From the NCBI RefSeq assembly GCF_019175385.1, contig NC_083348.1, forward strand, positions 1,069,001 through 1,133,000: DNA of 64,000 nucleotides, written 5' to 3'. This DNA comes from Lycium barbarum. Taxonomy: Eukaryota > Streptophyta > Magnoliopsida > Solanales > Solanaceae. The notes under the pieces are model-generated. The model did not search any database. It worked only from the letters and a program-made list of their open reading frames with translations, and had not been told where the DNA came from. Position 1 is the stretch's first letter. Each line of letters begins with the position of its first letter. Position numbers and translations under genes: made by a program. Of this stretch, positions 34,786 through 46,310 are shown piece by piece.

Positions 34786-35099
34786 TGTGAAGTTGAGAAT
34801 ATATTTAAGCCAATTCCCACTCAAAAGAGGAAAGAAATAAAAGGAAACTTTTTTCTTTGTTGGTTTCGAGTGTGATTGGAATTTATAACTTTTCTAGGAA
34901 AGGATTAGACCTAGTAGTATAAATACATGCTAGCTAGGATTTATTAAGAAGAACAAACCATAGAACCTAAGAGTATTCAATCTTGTAACTTATTTTCTCC
35001 CTTTATATTAATAAAAGTGTCAGCCGTTCTCCATGGACTAGGATCACATCGATCCGAACCACGTTAATTACCGCGTTTTTCATCGTTTCCGCCCTAACA
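34786..35099 (+). repeat. Copia-2 5' LTR (copy 1)
   Basis: 314 bp, TGTGAAGTTGAG to GCCCTAACA, TATA box TATAAATA at 34918-34925, preceded by the TSD CTTAT (34781-34785). About 20 differences from the 3' LTR at 58618-58937 by eye, so older than the Gypsy element. Confidence 0.9.
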
Positions 35100-35154
35100 A
35101 TTAGTATCAGAGCCTACAGGTCGTGAGATCTAGGAGACGAGGAGACTGATATAT

Positions 35155-36822
35155 ATGAAGTTTGAGGTAGCGAATTTTGATGAGCGAAGTAATAACTTCA
35201 ACATTTGGAAGATCAGATCATGGCGTTGTTACGGAGAGAAGGATCAGTGTATGCTTTGGACGACTCGTATCCCAAAAATACGAAAGAGGCCGAGAATCAG
35301 AAGATTGAGATGGATGTGTTTAGCGCAATTCAATTATCCTTATCAGACAACGTGTTATGTGAAGTCAGTACCGAGAAAACAGCTGCGAGTTTGTGGAAGA
35401 AACTTGAAGATCTCTACCAGAAGAAATTAGTAACAACTAGAATGATGTTAAGGAAACGTTTACACACCTTCAAGATGCAGACAAGTAAAACTTTACAAGA
35501 TCATCCTGATGCTTTTAATAAATTGGTTATGGATCTTACTCATGCTGATATTAAAGTGGAAGATGAAGAACTAGCGTGCACTCTACAGTTTTCATTATCA
35601 CCGGCGTACAAAGACGTAGTTAATTCAATGATGTACAGTAAGGAGGTGGTCACGTTACAGATGGTAAGATATGCATTGAATTCGGATGAATTAAGAAACC
35701 ATACCAACAATGGTGAGAAAGAAGACCATGGTGAGGGTTTGACAATTAGAGGTCGCTCGAGCCAAAGAGGGACAAGCAAATCAGTAGCTAGGTCAAAGTC
35801 TAGAAAAAGTGTGAGTAGGAAGGATGTTGAATGTTGGGGTTGTCATCAAAAGGGTCACTTTGAGAGGGATTGCCCGAATAAGAAGATTGATGAAACAAAA
35901 GCCAGTGCATCTACGGTTCAGGTAGCTCAGATATCTGGAGAAGATTATGTGCTAACTGCTTCAACAAATGACATTCAGACACACAAGTGGATTTTAGATT
36001 CAGCTTGTACCTTTCACATGTGCTTCAGAAAAGATTGGTTTACCAGCTACGAGCAGACAAGTGGGACTATACTTATGGGTAATGATGCAGTATGTGAAAT
36101 AGCAGGCATTGGTTCAGCCCGTATACGGTGTCATAACGGCATCATAAGAACATCGTCTAATATTTGACATGTTCCTGATATGAAAAAGAATCTGATCTCT
36201 CTTGGTAGTCTTGATAAGCTCGGATATAAGCATGCGGGTGAAGGTGGCATCTGCAAGGTGACCAAGGGTTTGCTGGTCATGTTAAAGGACAAACTGAAGG
36301 GTGGTCTTAATGTACTTATGGGCAGCACCATTCTAGGTACTGTGAATGTTGTAACCTCACAGTTATCAGATGATGACAAGGCTAATATGTGGCATATGAG
36401 ATTAGGTCACATGAGCGAGAGAGGGTTGGCAATTTTGAGCAACCGAAACCTTTTGAAAGGTGAGAAGATTAGTACACTTGATTTTTGTAGGCATTGTGTC
36501 CTTAGAAAGTAGAAACGGGTCAGATTTAGCACGGGCAAGTACAAAACCGAAAGAGTACTTGACTCCATTCATTCAGATTTATGGGGTCCATCTCAGGTTC
36601 CATTCAAGGGTGGAAAGAGGTATCTTCTTACTTTCATTGATGATTTTTTATGCAAGGTTTGGGTATACTTCTTAAAGGCTAAAAGTGATGTCTTTGAGAA
36701 TTTCAAAAATTGGAAGACATTAATTGAAAATCAGTATGGCAGAAAGATCAGGTGTCTTCGAACAGATAATGGCTTGGAATTTTGCAATAAAGAGTTTGAC
36801 AATTTCTGCAAGATTCATGGTG
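35155..36822 (+). pseudogene. Copia-2 Gag, protease, integrase start (copy 1)
   Basis: Gag opens MKFEVANFDERSNNFNIW at 35155 and shifts frame near 35215 into QIMALLRREGSVYALDD. CCHC knuckle CWGCHQKGHFERDC near 35833-35874; protease block WILDSACTFHM near 35989 (D-S-A, as in some Tnt1-like copia proteases). An in-frame TGA (36165-36167) and TAG (36510-36512) follow, then pre-integrase MWHMRLGHMSERG and integrase WVYFLKAKSDVF, RTDNGLEF. It ends at the nested LTR (TSD TATTG at 36823-36827). Tnt1-like by domain style. Confidence 0.88.
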
Positions 36823-36827
36823 TATTG

Positions 36828-37995
36828 TGTCACACCCCAATCCTGATAGGGCATGATGGGCACCCGACCCTTACTTAGAGCCGAGCGAACCCGCTGGATC
36901 TCGTTATACTCCTAATCACACTGGACTCTTAAGTCATGAAATGAGATGCATAATGGAAGCTTTTCAAAAATATTCTTCTCATCCTCCTCAGATCAAGTAA
37001 AATCTGTAAAGAATAAATAATGATACATCGGCTTAAATAGCCGCTTACAAGACTGACATACTGTATACATGACTCTCTGTCTGCAAAGTCTCTAACATAA
37101 ATCAATATACCATAACAGAGATACTCTGACTCGGCAACACTCCGGAAAGAAATGGAGCTCGCCAATCCAGCTGGAACATCTTCTAGCAATATCTTCTACT
37201 CATCTGTATACACCTGCGTGGCATGGAACGCAGCGTCCACAAGAAGGGACGCCAGTACGAATAATGTACTAAGTATGTAAGGCATGAGTATCAACATAAT
37301 ATAGATATGGAAAGTAACAAGGAATAAGAAAGACAACATGTACATCTGAATGCCTCATAACGCGGATGTCATGCATGCTTAGCCTTTTAAAAAAAACATG
37401 CATAGTAACATGCCCGGCCATTAAGGCGCGGTGTCATATATGTAATATCATGCCCGGCCATTAAGGCTCGGTGTTATCATCATTAGCTCGCGTCTGGGCC
37501 TCCCGCGTCCGGGGCAATATCATAACATGTCCACTGCAGTGGTGTGCACATCTACGTGCCTGCCCGGCCGACTATAGTGCGGCGCGGTGTGAGAAAATAC
37601 ATACATATATATATAAAGCATGCATGAGAGCCAAGTAAAATCCATAAGTACATCGGAGTGACGTAAGGTCGGTAACCTCCGATTATATTATGGAATAAAC
37701 ATCGTCGCTTTGTCTCACCTTGAAGGAACAATTATTATAAGGTGAGACTATCAATGAAGAATAGCATTAAGAGAAAACATAGAATAAGATCATAAATCTC
37801 ATAGGCCATCAATTCATATACTTTTGGAATATTAAAAAAAATAGTCATCATCCATGAATAAAATTGAGACATCAAGAAATAGTTCAACATTCTTGTATCG
37901 TCATTGAAATCATAAACTTGGAACCGTTAAACATGAAATCATTCTCATCATAGTCATCATAGATATATTCTCACCCTTGACCTCATCGTTGTCAT
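36828..37995 (+). mobile_element. Solo LTR in integrase, left part only (copy 1)
   Basis: Begins TGTCACACCCC at 36828 and is identical to 53447-54614. The remaining ~1.5 kb present in copy 2 is missing because the duplication ends here. It holds two near-identical units with CATGCCCGGCCATTAAGG (about 37409-37475). Confidence 0.9.
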
Positions 37996-38006
37996 GAATA
38001 ATGGTG
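37996..38006. other. 11-bp junction filler between duplication copies
   Basis: GAATAATGGTG belongs to neither flank: copy 1 leaves its match after GTCAT and copy 2 begins at AACGTGG. The two breakpoints share no evident homology. Untemplated or templated filler of this size is typical of end-joining repair or replication-based template switching. Confidence 0.85.
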
Positions 38007-39003
38007 AACGTGGTGTGTGGGCTGGTGGTTTCGTGGTGGGTTTTCTACCGGAGCTCCAACGGTGGGAGTTCGTCGGGGTTGGCTTGGCGGTGGAGAGAGG
38101 ACAACGAAGGAGAAGAGGAAAGGGAAAAATGGGGAAGGGTAGCGTGGCTGTTTCGTGAACCGGAGCAGCAAAAAATGGAGACGAAGGGGGGCTGTGCGGT
38201 GGTTGTGGTGGTCAGCGTTAATGGAGAGAGAAAGGAAGACGAAGTGGGGAGAGAAGTGGCGGGGAAGAGGGTTGTTTTTGGGTGCGTCGGAGTTCACCGG
38301 AGCTCAAAGCTACGGCGTGGAGGGGCGGCGGCTAAGAGAAAAGTGGGGGGAGAAAGAAAATGTTTAGGGTTTAGGGTTTAGGGGAGAGAAAATAGAAGAT
38401 CTGATATGTGCTTGTGTATGTTGTGCAAATATGTGTTGGATCCCCATAAAATTAAACCCCTCCCCTTCTTTTATAACATAAAGTCCCAAAAATATATAGA
38501 GCCATACCCCTTTGTCCCCTTATTTCTTTTAACTAATCAAAACCTAACCCATCACCTCAAAATGTCCACTTTTAAAAAAAAGTGACGAGACCTTGATTTG
38601 ATTGAATTTTGCTCTGCATTTAAAAAAAAAAATAGTTGCTCCGCTTTTCTCTGCACTGTCGGGCTGTACTAAAATATAGTTAATTAATACATGTATAAAT
38701 AATAATGTAAGTATAAAATATAAATATTAATGTGTAAGATATGAAAAGGTATCGCTATAAAATTAAGAAACAATTATTAATTGCACAAAAAAAATAGTAG
38801 TATTACGCTGTACATGTGCAAAATAATGATTCTTGAAAAATGACAATAAATTGAGAAAATTCCTAAAATAAGGATAATCATCAATAAATTGTTGAAAAAA
38901 TGTAAAATGTGTAAAAAAAAAAATGTATTTCGTGCTCTTTAACGAATCAGGGCCCCCCAAAACGTTAATTTTAAGCACGTCGAACCAAAATTAGGTGCCA
39001 ACA
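38007..39003 (+). mobile_element. Tat/Ogre-like solo LTR, right part only (copy 2)
   Basis: Identical to 21388-22384 except 38058. Lacks the LTR start and left TSD because the duplication begins here. Contains TTTAGGG x3 at 38363-38384. Confidence 0.85.
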
Positions 39004-42000
39004 ACAACCTTGACGATGCCATTGTGGTGGCGGAGTCCTTAAATGATTTTCGCACCGACAATACCAAGGCGAAAGATAACCGAGGAAAGCAAGTTGCTGC
39101 CAAAGTTGATCAAGGCAACGGGGACAAAAACAGATTTGTCCCCCACAAGGGTCGTGATTTCAGAGGAGATCGGGATCGCAATCGAGGTTCCAATTCCAAT
39201 TTTCGTAAGAACTACGAAGAAAAGAAGAAGAACTTCACCCCAAACGATGGCTGTTATTTGTGTGGACAAGCAGGCCATCTTTACAGAAACTGTCCTTCAT
39301 TGGGCAAACTTGGCGCAATGCTTGCTGCCAGCAAGCAAGCAGGTGCGCAAGCCGGAGTTCAGACCGGTGAACAAGGAGCAACGACGGAGGCTGTGGAACA
39401 AGCAAAGGCTAAGGTGGCAGGCTTGTTCAATCATATGACGTTTGCTGCCATCACGGCCAAGCCACCCCAAATCAAACCAAGAGAGTCACTGTTTTATTAC
39501 AGAATAAAAGGCAAAGGAACTGAGTCTTTCCTACGTTTCCAGTGACTCGTTGTTGAAGACAGTCAACTGCCTTCCCACGGACGTAAATGGATTTGCCCCT
39601 AAAGTCCATCTCGTCTTAGGTGATTGGCAAGGGTTCACCGATTTCACTGTAGCCCCGATGGACGTCTTTGACATCGTATTGGGTCTAGATTTCTGGTATG
39701 AGATCAACGCGTTCATTTCACCGCGTCTCAACCAACTGTTGATTAGAGATCCAAGTTGTTCTTGCGACGTGCCGTTGATTCGTGTACATCAAGCGGGCGT
39801 GCGCTTGTCAGCAATGCAATTGGTGAAAGGGTTTAAGAAAGGAGAACCAACCTTTCTTGCGACTCTTGTAGCAACTGAGGATGGAAGCAGTTCCAAGGAA
39901 GGGGAAGCACTACCCCTATGCGTGCAGCAAGTCCTTGAGGAGAACAGGGACGTGATGCCCGGTGACTTACCCAAACGGTTACCTCCACGTAGGGAGGTTG
40001 ACCATCAGATCAAGCTGGTTCCAGGAGCCAAGCCACCTGCCATGTCCCCTTATCGCATGGCACCACCAGAACTTGAAGAGCTGAGGAAGCAGCTCAAAGA
40101 ATTGCTTGAAGCTGGGCATATCCGCCCATCTAAGGCACCATTTGGAGCACCCGTGTTGTTCCAAAAGAAGAAAGAGGGAACGTTGAGGCTATGCATTGAT
40201 TATCGTGCCCTTAACAAGGTCACAGTGAAAAACAAGTACCCCATTCCCTTAATTGCCGATTTGTTTGATCGGTTAGGACAAGCCAAGGTGTTCACCAAGA
40301 TGGATCTGAGAAAGGGATACTATCAAGTGCGCATTGCCGAGGGCGACGAGTCGAAGACTACTTGTGTGACTCGATATGGGGCGTTTGAGTGGCTAGTCAT
40401 GCCATTCGGATTGACCAATGCCCCTGCTAGTTTTTGCACACTGATGAACAAACTTTTTCAGCCATTTTTAGATCAGTTTGTTGTGATTTACCTCGATGAC
40501 ATCGTGGTGTACAGCAACAGTTTGGAGGAGCACTTGGAGCATCTCAACAAGGTTTTCGAAGTGTTGAGGGAGAATGACCTGTGCGTTAAACGGGAGAAAT
40601 GCACTTTTGCCCAGCCACAAGTGCAATTCCTTAGGCATACAATCAGCCAAGGAGAAATCCGGATGGATAGCGACAAGAACAGTGCTATTCAAGATTGGGA
40701 GGTCCCGACCAAAGTAACTGAACTTCGGTCCTTTCTTGGCCTTGCCAACTATTACAGGCGGTTTATCCTTGGGTATTCAGCCATTGCAGCACCACTTACC
40801 GACTTGTTGAAGAAAAGTCGTGAGTGGAAGTGGACAACTTTGTGCCAAGAGGCATTTGAGGGCCTCAAAGAGGCAATTGTGAAGGAGCATGTCTTGGCTC
40901 TACCCGACTTCACCAAGGTGTTTGAAGTCCATACTGATGCGTCAGATTTTGCCATTGGCGGTGTCCTTATGCAAGAAGGCCACCCCATAGCCTTTGAAAG
41001 CCGAAAGTTGAACGAGACAGAACGGAGATACACTGTCCAAGAGAAGGAGATGACGGCCGTAGTCCATTGCCTAAGGACCTGGCGTCATTACTTGCTGGGG
41101 GCACACTTTACTGTCAAAACGGATAACGTGGCGACAAGTTATTTCCAGTCTCAAAAGAAGCTGTCACCTAAACAAGCTCGGTGGCAAGACTTTCTGGCCG
41201 AATTTGATTACACCCTAGAGTATAAGCCAGGGAAGTCCAATGTTGTGGCCGATGCGTTGAGTCGCAAGGCAGTGCTGGCAGTTATGGTCAACACGGCTAG
41301 CAGTGATATTATTGATGCCATCAAGTAGGGCATGCAGCACGACCCAGTGGCACAACAACTTCTTGTCTTGGCTAGTCAAGGCAAGACAAAGAAATTTTGG
41401 GTAGACGACGGTGTCCTCTACACCACAGGTAGGCGCATTTATGTGCCAAGATGGGGTAATCTTAGGCGTACCCTGATCAAGGAGGGGCATGACACGGCCT
41501 GGGCAGGACATCCAGGGCAGAAACGAACCATGGTGTTGCTAGAGTCATCATATTACTGGCCGCGCAAGAGAGATGACATTGAGGTCTATGTCCGCACATG
41601 TCTTGTGTGCCAACAAGACAAGGTAAAGAACAAGGCACCTAGAGGCCTACTTGAGCCATTGCCCGTAGCTGAGAGACCATGGGACAGCGTCACCATGGAT
41701 TTTATCACGTGCCTGCCCAATTCTGAGGGCTTTGGCACCATTATGGTGGTGGTTGATCGGTTCTCAAAGTATGCAACTTTCAGCCCCACCACGGCTAGTT
41801 GCAAAGACAAGGAAGCTGCAAGGTTGTTTTTAAAGGACGTTGTCAAGCATTGGGGTGTGCCGAGGCATATCATAAGTGACCGCTACCCACGATTCACAGG
41901 GGCGTTTTGGAAGGAGCTATTCAGTTTGCTGGGGTCTGAATTACATTTCTCGACCAGCTTTCACCCACAAACTGACGGCCAAACGGAAAGGGTCAACGCG

Positions 42001-42753
42001 CTACTGGAGTTATATTTGCGGCACTTTGTTAGTGCCAATCAGAAAGATTGGGCCAAGTTGCTTGACACTGCCCAATTTTCATACAACCTGCAACGCAGCG
42101 AGGCGACAGGGAGGAGCCCGTTCGAGTTGGCTACTGGGCAGCAACCCAACACACCGCAATCACTGCCTGTTAGAGCTGAATTGCGGAACCCAGGGGCGTA
42201 TCATATGGCCAAGGCCTGGGAGGAACAAATTGATATGGCTAGGTCATATCTTAACAAGGCTGCTCGGAAAATGAAGAAATTTGTTGATCGCAAGCGTCGT
42301 CCGACAAATTACAGAATTGGCGACAAAGTCATGGTCAAGCTCAATCCGAGACAGTTCAAGTCATTAAGGAGCCTGAATCAGAGTTTGATTCGACGATACG
42401 AGGGTCCCTTTGAAATCGTTGCCAAGGTGGGCAAGATCTCTTATCGGTTGGACATGCCTCATCATTTGAGAATATACCCCGTCTTCCATGCGAGTCAATT
42501 AAAACCATACTTTGAAGACAGGGAAGACGAGGGTCGGGCTCAAGCCAGCCGTACCAGGATCTTTGAGACTCCTGCTGCTAAGGACAAAGAAATCGAGGCT
42601 ATCATTGACCATCAGTTAGTCCGAGGCAAAGGTTGGGGCAACTCAAAGGCTCAATTTCTTGTCCATTGGAAGGGACTACCACCAGAAGAGGCAACATGGG
42701 AAGCGTACGAAGACTTGTGGCAATTCAAGGACAAAGTCCACAAATTTTTGTAG
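39004..42753 (+). pseudogene. Gypsy gag C-terminus and pol (copy 2)
   Basis: Same proteins and same lesions as copy 1: the gag frame ends at a TGA (39543-39545) where the protease catalytic region should be, and a TAG at 41326-41328 separates RNase H from integrase. Zinc knuckle, YLDD, HTDASD, integrase D/D/E and chromodomain are all present. Identical lesions show they pre-date the duplication. Confidence 0.9.
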
Positions 42754-42795
42754 TTCTGTGGCGCCGCGGTCGTCGCCAAAACAGTTGAGGGAGAG

Positions 42796-43471
42796 TGTGC
42801 CGTCCCGCCACCATCCGTACCAAACAGCCCGCAACTAGCGCCAGGCGCTAGTCAAAATCAGCATGCCAAAGGGTCCACAAGAGTGGGACGCCAACTTGCA
42901 GGACAAGAGTGGGAGACCAGCCGCTCACATGTCTGCACAATAATGGGAGGCCAGCTTGCAAGACAGGAGTGGGAGACCAGCCGCACACCTTTCTGCTCGT
43001 GGGCCATTGGCCAGCTAAGGCAAGCACTAAATCTGCCAGCCAGCTTGCCAGACAAGAGTGGGAGACCAGCCGCGCGCCTATCTGCTCGTGGGACACAGGC
43101 CAGCTAAGCCAAGCACTACATCTGCCAGCCTGTGGTCCATGACTACAAGCTGTTCAGCAAAGACAACCACATGCATAGGGCCCACTGTCCAGCCTAGGGC
43201 ATATTTTCCATCTATAAATAGTGTAAGCCTTGAGGGCAGAATCATTCATTCAATTCACCCTTGTATACTTGTAAAGATACATTCAGGAGATATATCAAAA
43301 AGGGCACTTGCCTCCCAAAACCGTGTTCCTCTTACTTTCAGTTCTTGTGTGTGTTTTGCCTTTGTGTTATTCACTGTTTCCGCCAGTGACAGAGAGTTGG
43401 GCTGAAGCATTGAGCGGTAATCAAGACCCTCAACGCTGCCCCACGCCGCCTTAGATTTTAGGCCCGTGACA
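42796..43471 (+). repeat. Gypsy 3' LTR (copy 2)
   Basis: Identical to 26177-26852; the TATA box and U3 sub-repeats are retained, so it could still act as a promoter into the flank at 43472. Confidence 0.92.
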
Positions 43472-45021
43472 TGGAGCTCATATTAACACAATTGAAATTA
43501 TTGGTTGAAATTTAAAATTGTGCGCTATCTGAATGAAAAGCTGTCGTGCTCTCATCTAAAAAAGATTATCATGACATGTGCTGTTGCTGCTACTTAATGG
43601 ATTTTACTCCATATCTTCAATTTTGGTGTACAAATCTACTTAAAACTCCTGTAACACTCCAAATCTACTTCATCTGATGAAGCCTAAAGTTTCATTTACG
43701 TTTTCTGATGTATTGTTCATTTATGTGAATCTAACATTGCTTTATTTCCTCAGACTTGTGCTACTCGTTATTATATGCATTTCATGGTTTACAATGAATT
43801 GCATGCTCATGATGCTTAATCTTTACTTTGCAGGAAGAAACTTAGAGGAATCTTTAAGAAATGATGTTGATCCGCTCGCTGTTTCTCTTTACTAAATGGA
43901 CCTCGATAGCACTCTGTTTCTACTGAGATCATAGTTAAGAACCCGTCTCCAAAAGGTAGACTTGAATTATAGTATCTTATTATGTCTTTGATTTAGGTGA
44001 AATTCTCATCTTGAAAGAGCTATATATAGTCATGACGTGGGAGAACATTCTACCAACTACTTGGAGTTCTAAAATAGTTCTTTTTAAGTTACTAGCAGTG
44101 TCAGCATGATCTGTTTGAGTGTCATAGGATCTCACCTCTTAGTGTGTCCATGCACCTTATCTCATCTTCATTCATGTCATAATTAATATTGACTACAGAT
44201 TGAAAATTATGCATTTCACATTAAAAAAACCACCGACTTATGGAATCGTCTATCTAAACAAGAGCAGAACTTGGAGATGGAAAATTCGTCCACCAGATTT
44301 TATCAATTTGCATATTCTTCCTCAGTTAGTTAAAAGAATGAAGTTGGTTGATATTATGACAATACAAGGTAGCATAGATATCATTATGGGAGAAGTTGAT
44401 CGTTGAACTGATAATTGATACAACAGAAAAATTATGCTAAAAGGTAAATCTGTTTCTCTTAATTCTAAGTGTTCAATGCATACCAAGTTTATAATGTTAA
44501 TTATATACATGGGATGATTAGGTGTATTGACAGCGTGGAGAAGTTTGCAACATCTAGATCAATCTGTTATCTCAAAATTGCATCATGGCTTCAAGTCCCG
44601 CCTGCAGCAATCTTCACTAAGTTTTGCAGATGACATGGATAAGCTTGCCATACACAGCACAGGTTGATTGAATTAAATTTGTTCAAGCCCCTTCCCGTAT
44701 CTGACATTAGGAGGAAATGTCATTCTCCTTGCACCTTAGGTTTGTAATTAATCTTCATATCAGAGACCTACAATTTCTTGTACATGCTGGGTTCTTTTGC
44801 AAGCATTTATCATGGCATTTAAGCTGTTTAATAAGTTTTCGGTGTCCCGTTTATCTTTGCAAGCTAATTTTAAAGGTATTTAGTTACTCTTTTAACAAAT
44901 TCCACTTTCCTTGAGGAGATCTTAAGCTCCCTATTATTTTTAGAAGTTACTAAAACCATCATATATCAACCTAGAGATCAGAAGCGTAGTAGTATTGATT
45001 CTCAAGTTATCCACTGCTTGA

Positions 45022-46161
45022 TGTGATGGAATACAGACATACGCAGCGGAAGCAAATAGCCAGGATTGAACTTGCATGTAATATAGACAACACATAATAA
45101 AAAAATTTAATCAAACGTAAAATCGATATTTATCTCTTGGAGCGTGACCGCGGCTGCAAATCGAACTTTCAAGCACGAGCAAAAGTTGTTCACGTGTTCA
45201 TCCTTCAGTTCCACAGTCTTCTGTTGTGTAATCCGAATAACACCAGAATTTGCGAAATTCGTGTGGGCGAATTTCTATGGAAAAGTTGAAGAAACTTCTA
45301 AAACCCTTAGCCTCCTTATGGAATAAGACCCCAATTTTATAACTACAGGTTTAGGGTTTTTCACTCTTTTCCAAAACCTGTTGGGTCTTTATTTTCCACA
45401 AAGAAATAATATTCCATTTAATTCTTTATTATTCGGGCACAGTAGGGACCACAGAATTTAATTAACGAGACTTCCTATTATGGAATTAATTCGAAATATC
45501 TGAATTAATCCTACCATAATAAATTACGAATTATTCCACTAAAAATCTTATTTAACTCCCCATGTTAAGATTACAGATACCAATCAATTAAATTAAATTA
45601 TTGACAATTTAATTTATTGACTAATTAAATCCTTTATATTTCTGCTTAACCTATATCATGTGACGGATACAAAATCCACCTGCAGGGTTTTTCACATGAG
45701 ACTTATAAGCATCCATAAAGGGGTATCATCAATCTCAAAGTCGAGACATGGATTCTATCAATTGATTATTATTTCACAAATGAACAAATCACATTGATCA
45801 TAATGATCATATCAAGATTAAGAGTATAAGTACATTTAATGATCTAGAGAATTTGTTTTATATATTCAGTACAAAAACACTTATCTCTACTTGGTCCGTT
45901 CAATACATACAAAATGTACTAGCATAAGAAGACGGAACTATACCGTTCCCATAATGAAGATACATTATATTAATCTCGTGCTACAATCATACCGATGGCT
46001 TTGTCCAATTTCCATCTTAGATTGTGAACATAAATTTTATACTTATAAGAACCGACGATTTAATCTTCCGTGTATAAGCTAAACTCTATACACTAAATCA
46101 TCTACTATTTAAGTAAAGGACACACATACTAGTACATGATCTATTTAACTCTTTATTAAAC

Positions 46162-46167
<6 letters not shown>
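45022..46167 (-). mobile_element. Possible solo LTR in reverse (copy 2)
   Basis: Identical to 28403-29548, with the same uncertainty about boundaries and the same lack of a TSD. Confidence 0.35.
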
Positions 46168-46192
<25 letters not shown>

Positions 46193-46310
46193 CCCAGTGA
46201 AATCCCACATCATGGGGTCTGGGGAGGGTAGAGTGTACGCAGACCTTACTCCTACCAAGGTAGGACGGCTGTTTCCGAAAGACCCTCGGCTCAATAAAAG
46301 CATAAAAAGA
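46162..46310 (-). mobile_element. TS-type SINE, 3' part (copy 2)
   Basis: Identical to 29543-29691, including the (CAA)n length, which would be expected to drift quickly if the duplication were old. Confidence 0.7.

Larger units (their letters stand above)
21388..37995 (+). repeat. 16.6-kb tandem duplication, copy 1
   Basis: Every base I compared recurs 16,619 bp downstream, and every reading frame in the interval has an identical partner. The exception found is 21439 G versus 38058 A. The left edge is AACGTGG at 21388, inside the Tat/Ogre-like LTR; the right edge is TTGTCAT at 37995, inside the solo LTR nested in Copia-2. Bases 21387 and 37996 no longer match. The unit holds the Gypsy 3' part, the unidentified exon-like blocks, the HAD phosphatase, ELF1-like units B and E (part), and the Copia-2 5' part. 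Confidence 0.97.
34786..37995 (+). mobile_element. Copia-2, 5' portion cut by the duplication junction
   Basis: Has a 5' LTR, primer-binding site (TATCAGAGCC following TTAG, 35100 on), gag, protease and the start of integrase, then the nested solo LTR beginning at 36828. Sequence stops matching any element at 37995, where the duplication junction lies. No 3' LTR belongs to this copy. Confidence 0.9.
39004..43471 (+). mobile_element. Gypsy chromovirus 3' part (copy 2)
   Basis: Duplicate of 22385-26852: gag C-terminus, pol and 3' LTR, without 5' LTR, primer-binding site or gag N-terminus. It cannot be a complete element and is a passenger of the segmental duplication, not a second insertion. 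Confidence 0.93.

Noticed and set aside
36510..36512. TAG in Copia-2 as a programmed readthrough stop
   Set aside because: It lies within the pre-integrase region, not at a gag-pol border, and the element has other stops and shifts, so ordinary decay is simpler.
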